From Flavobacteriaceae bacterium UBA5534 (GTDB lineage: Bacteria > Bacteroidota > Bacteroidia > Flavobacteriales > Flavobacteriaceae): a DNA stretch of 6,018 nt. This document shows positions 5,590 through 6,018 of the stretch, piece after piece. The stretch's first letter is position 1. Each line of letters starts with the position of its first letter. The DNA is taken from assembly GCA_002426015.1 (NCBI GenBank), contig DINS01000005.1, forward strand, positions 1-6,018, read 5' to 3'. The translations under genes and the position numbers were made by a program. The notes beneath the pieces are model-generated. The model did not search any database, was not told the origin of the DNA, and saw only the letters and a program-made list of their open reading frames with translations.

Positions 5590-6018
5590 TTAATTAGTTA
5601 CTTCTTTCAATTTTTTCCTGTTTTCCCTATTTATAACACCTTCACGCCAAAAACACTGCAGGATAGGTACAATAAACATGGTCATGATTTGAATAGTCAT
5701 CCCCCCAAAAGTTGGTATCGCCATAGGGATCATCACGTCTGCTCCTTTTCCAGTGGCAGTTAACACTGGAAGCAACGCAATAATTGCCACTGCGGCAGTC
5801 ATCATAGCGGGTCGAACTCTATTTGAACCCGCTTCAATTACTGAAGCCCTAACTTCCGCAACAGTTTGCGGGTTGTTTCGCTCAAAAGTTTGATGAATAT
5901 AAGTACCCATAATAACGCCATCATCGGTAGCGATACCAAACAAGGCTATAAAACCTACCCATACTGCAACACTTAAGTTAATGGTGTGTACTTGGAATAG
6001 ATCGCGCATATTTACGCC
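5590..6018 (-). CDS. cusA: CusA-type heavy-metal RND efflux pump, C-terminal end (runs off right edge)
   Basis: The frame is open to the right edge, giving the last 142 residues of the pump. The internal ATG at 6009 is not a start, because G-V-N precedes it in frame. The visible part has GVNMRDLFQVHTINLSVAVW, a membrane segment with FGIATDDGVIMGTYI, a cytoplasmic connector with RVRPAMMTAAVAIIALLPVL, the segment GKGADVMIPMAIPTFGGM, a last membrane helix IQIMTMFIVPILQCFW and a basic tail RENRKKLKEVTN. This corresponds to the last transmembrane helices of the heavy-metal (HME) class of RND transporters, the proton-driven exporters such as CusA/CzcA. The proton-relay acidic residues of TM4 and the methionine metal relay lie outside the window. 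CusA rather than CzcA is chosen because the neighbouring adaptor carries HMBD and DUF3347 and a multicopper oxidase follows. Confidence 0.93.
   Translation of the reverse strand, partial: GVNMRDLFQVHTINLSVAVWVGFIALFGIATDDGVIMGTYIHQTFERNNPQTVAEVRASVIEAGSNRVRPAMMTAAVAIIALLPVLTATGKGADVMIPMAIPTFGGMTIQIMTMFIVPILQCFWREGVINRENRKKLKEVTN

Noticed and set aside
5590..6009. A stand-alone 139-residue gene starting at the ATG at 6009
   Set aside because: The frame continues upstream to the window edge with sequence typical of the RND pump interior, so the ATG is an internal methionine.

Overview
The window reads as a piece of a Flavobacteriia/Bacteroidetes genome. It is AT-rich, its genes start after A-rich leaders with almost no Shine-Dalgarno sequences, its signal peptides are of the MK(N/K)-hydrophobic-AQ type, and it contains DUF3347 proteins and heavy-metal-binding (HMBD, YTCxMHP...CPxCGM) modules typical of that phylum. 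Every gene I can support is on the minus strand, so transcription runs from the right edge to the left.

Layout in transcription order: the 3' end of a CusA-type RND pump (5590-6018, cut by the window edge); a TolC/CusC-type outer-membrane channel (4335-5579); a CusB-type adaptor carrying an N-terminal HMBD and a C-terminal DUF3347 domain (2446-4323); a free-standing DUF3347 periplasmic protein (1876-2421); a small PII-like protein (1504-1797); a Met/His-rich protein with two HMBD modules (867-1244, probably 867-1310); a Cys-rich lipoprotein (328-738); and the first 107 codons of a multicopper oxidase (1-323, cut by the left edge). Gaps are 10, 11 and 24 nt across the first four genes and 4 nt between the lipoprotein and the oxidase. 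They are looser (78, about 190-260 and 128 nt) around the two small genes in the middle.

Taken together this is a copper/silver tolerance operon. CusA-CusB-CusC would form a trans-envelope export complex. The HMBD and DUF3347 proteins, with their Met/His/Cys clusters, would bind or pass on periplasmic metal. The oxidase would oxidise Cu(I), and the TRASH/NosL-like lipoprotein may carry or chaperone copper near it. The PII-like protein is the one presumed cytosolic component and could sense metal or nucleotide for the pump.

The two most unusual points are in the central genes. The PII-like gene stops at codon 98, but the next in-frame codons (KVRIRD) align exactly with the PII C-terminus that holds the ATP-binding Arg101/Arg103 pair, so a single substitution seems to have cut it short. 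The HMBD gene has a perfect in-frame signal peptide upstream of its first ATG, but there is no ATG, GTG or TTG to start it. An ATA sits exactly where the start codon would be expected. Either these two genes are decaying, or they use non-standard start/readthrough, or the read has base errors. No RNA genes, insertion sequences, CRISPR arrays or integrase-type elements were seen, and no gene-free stretch exceeds 300 bases.
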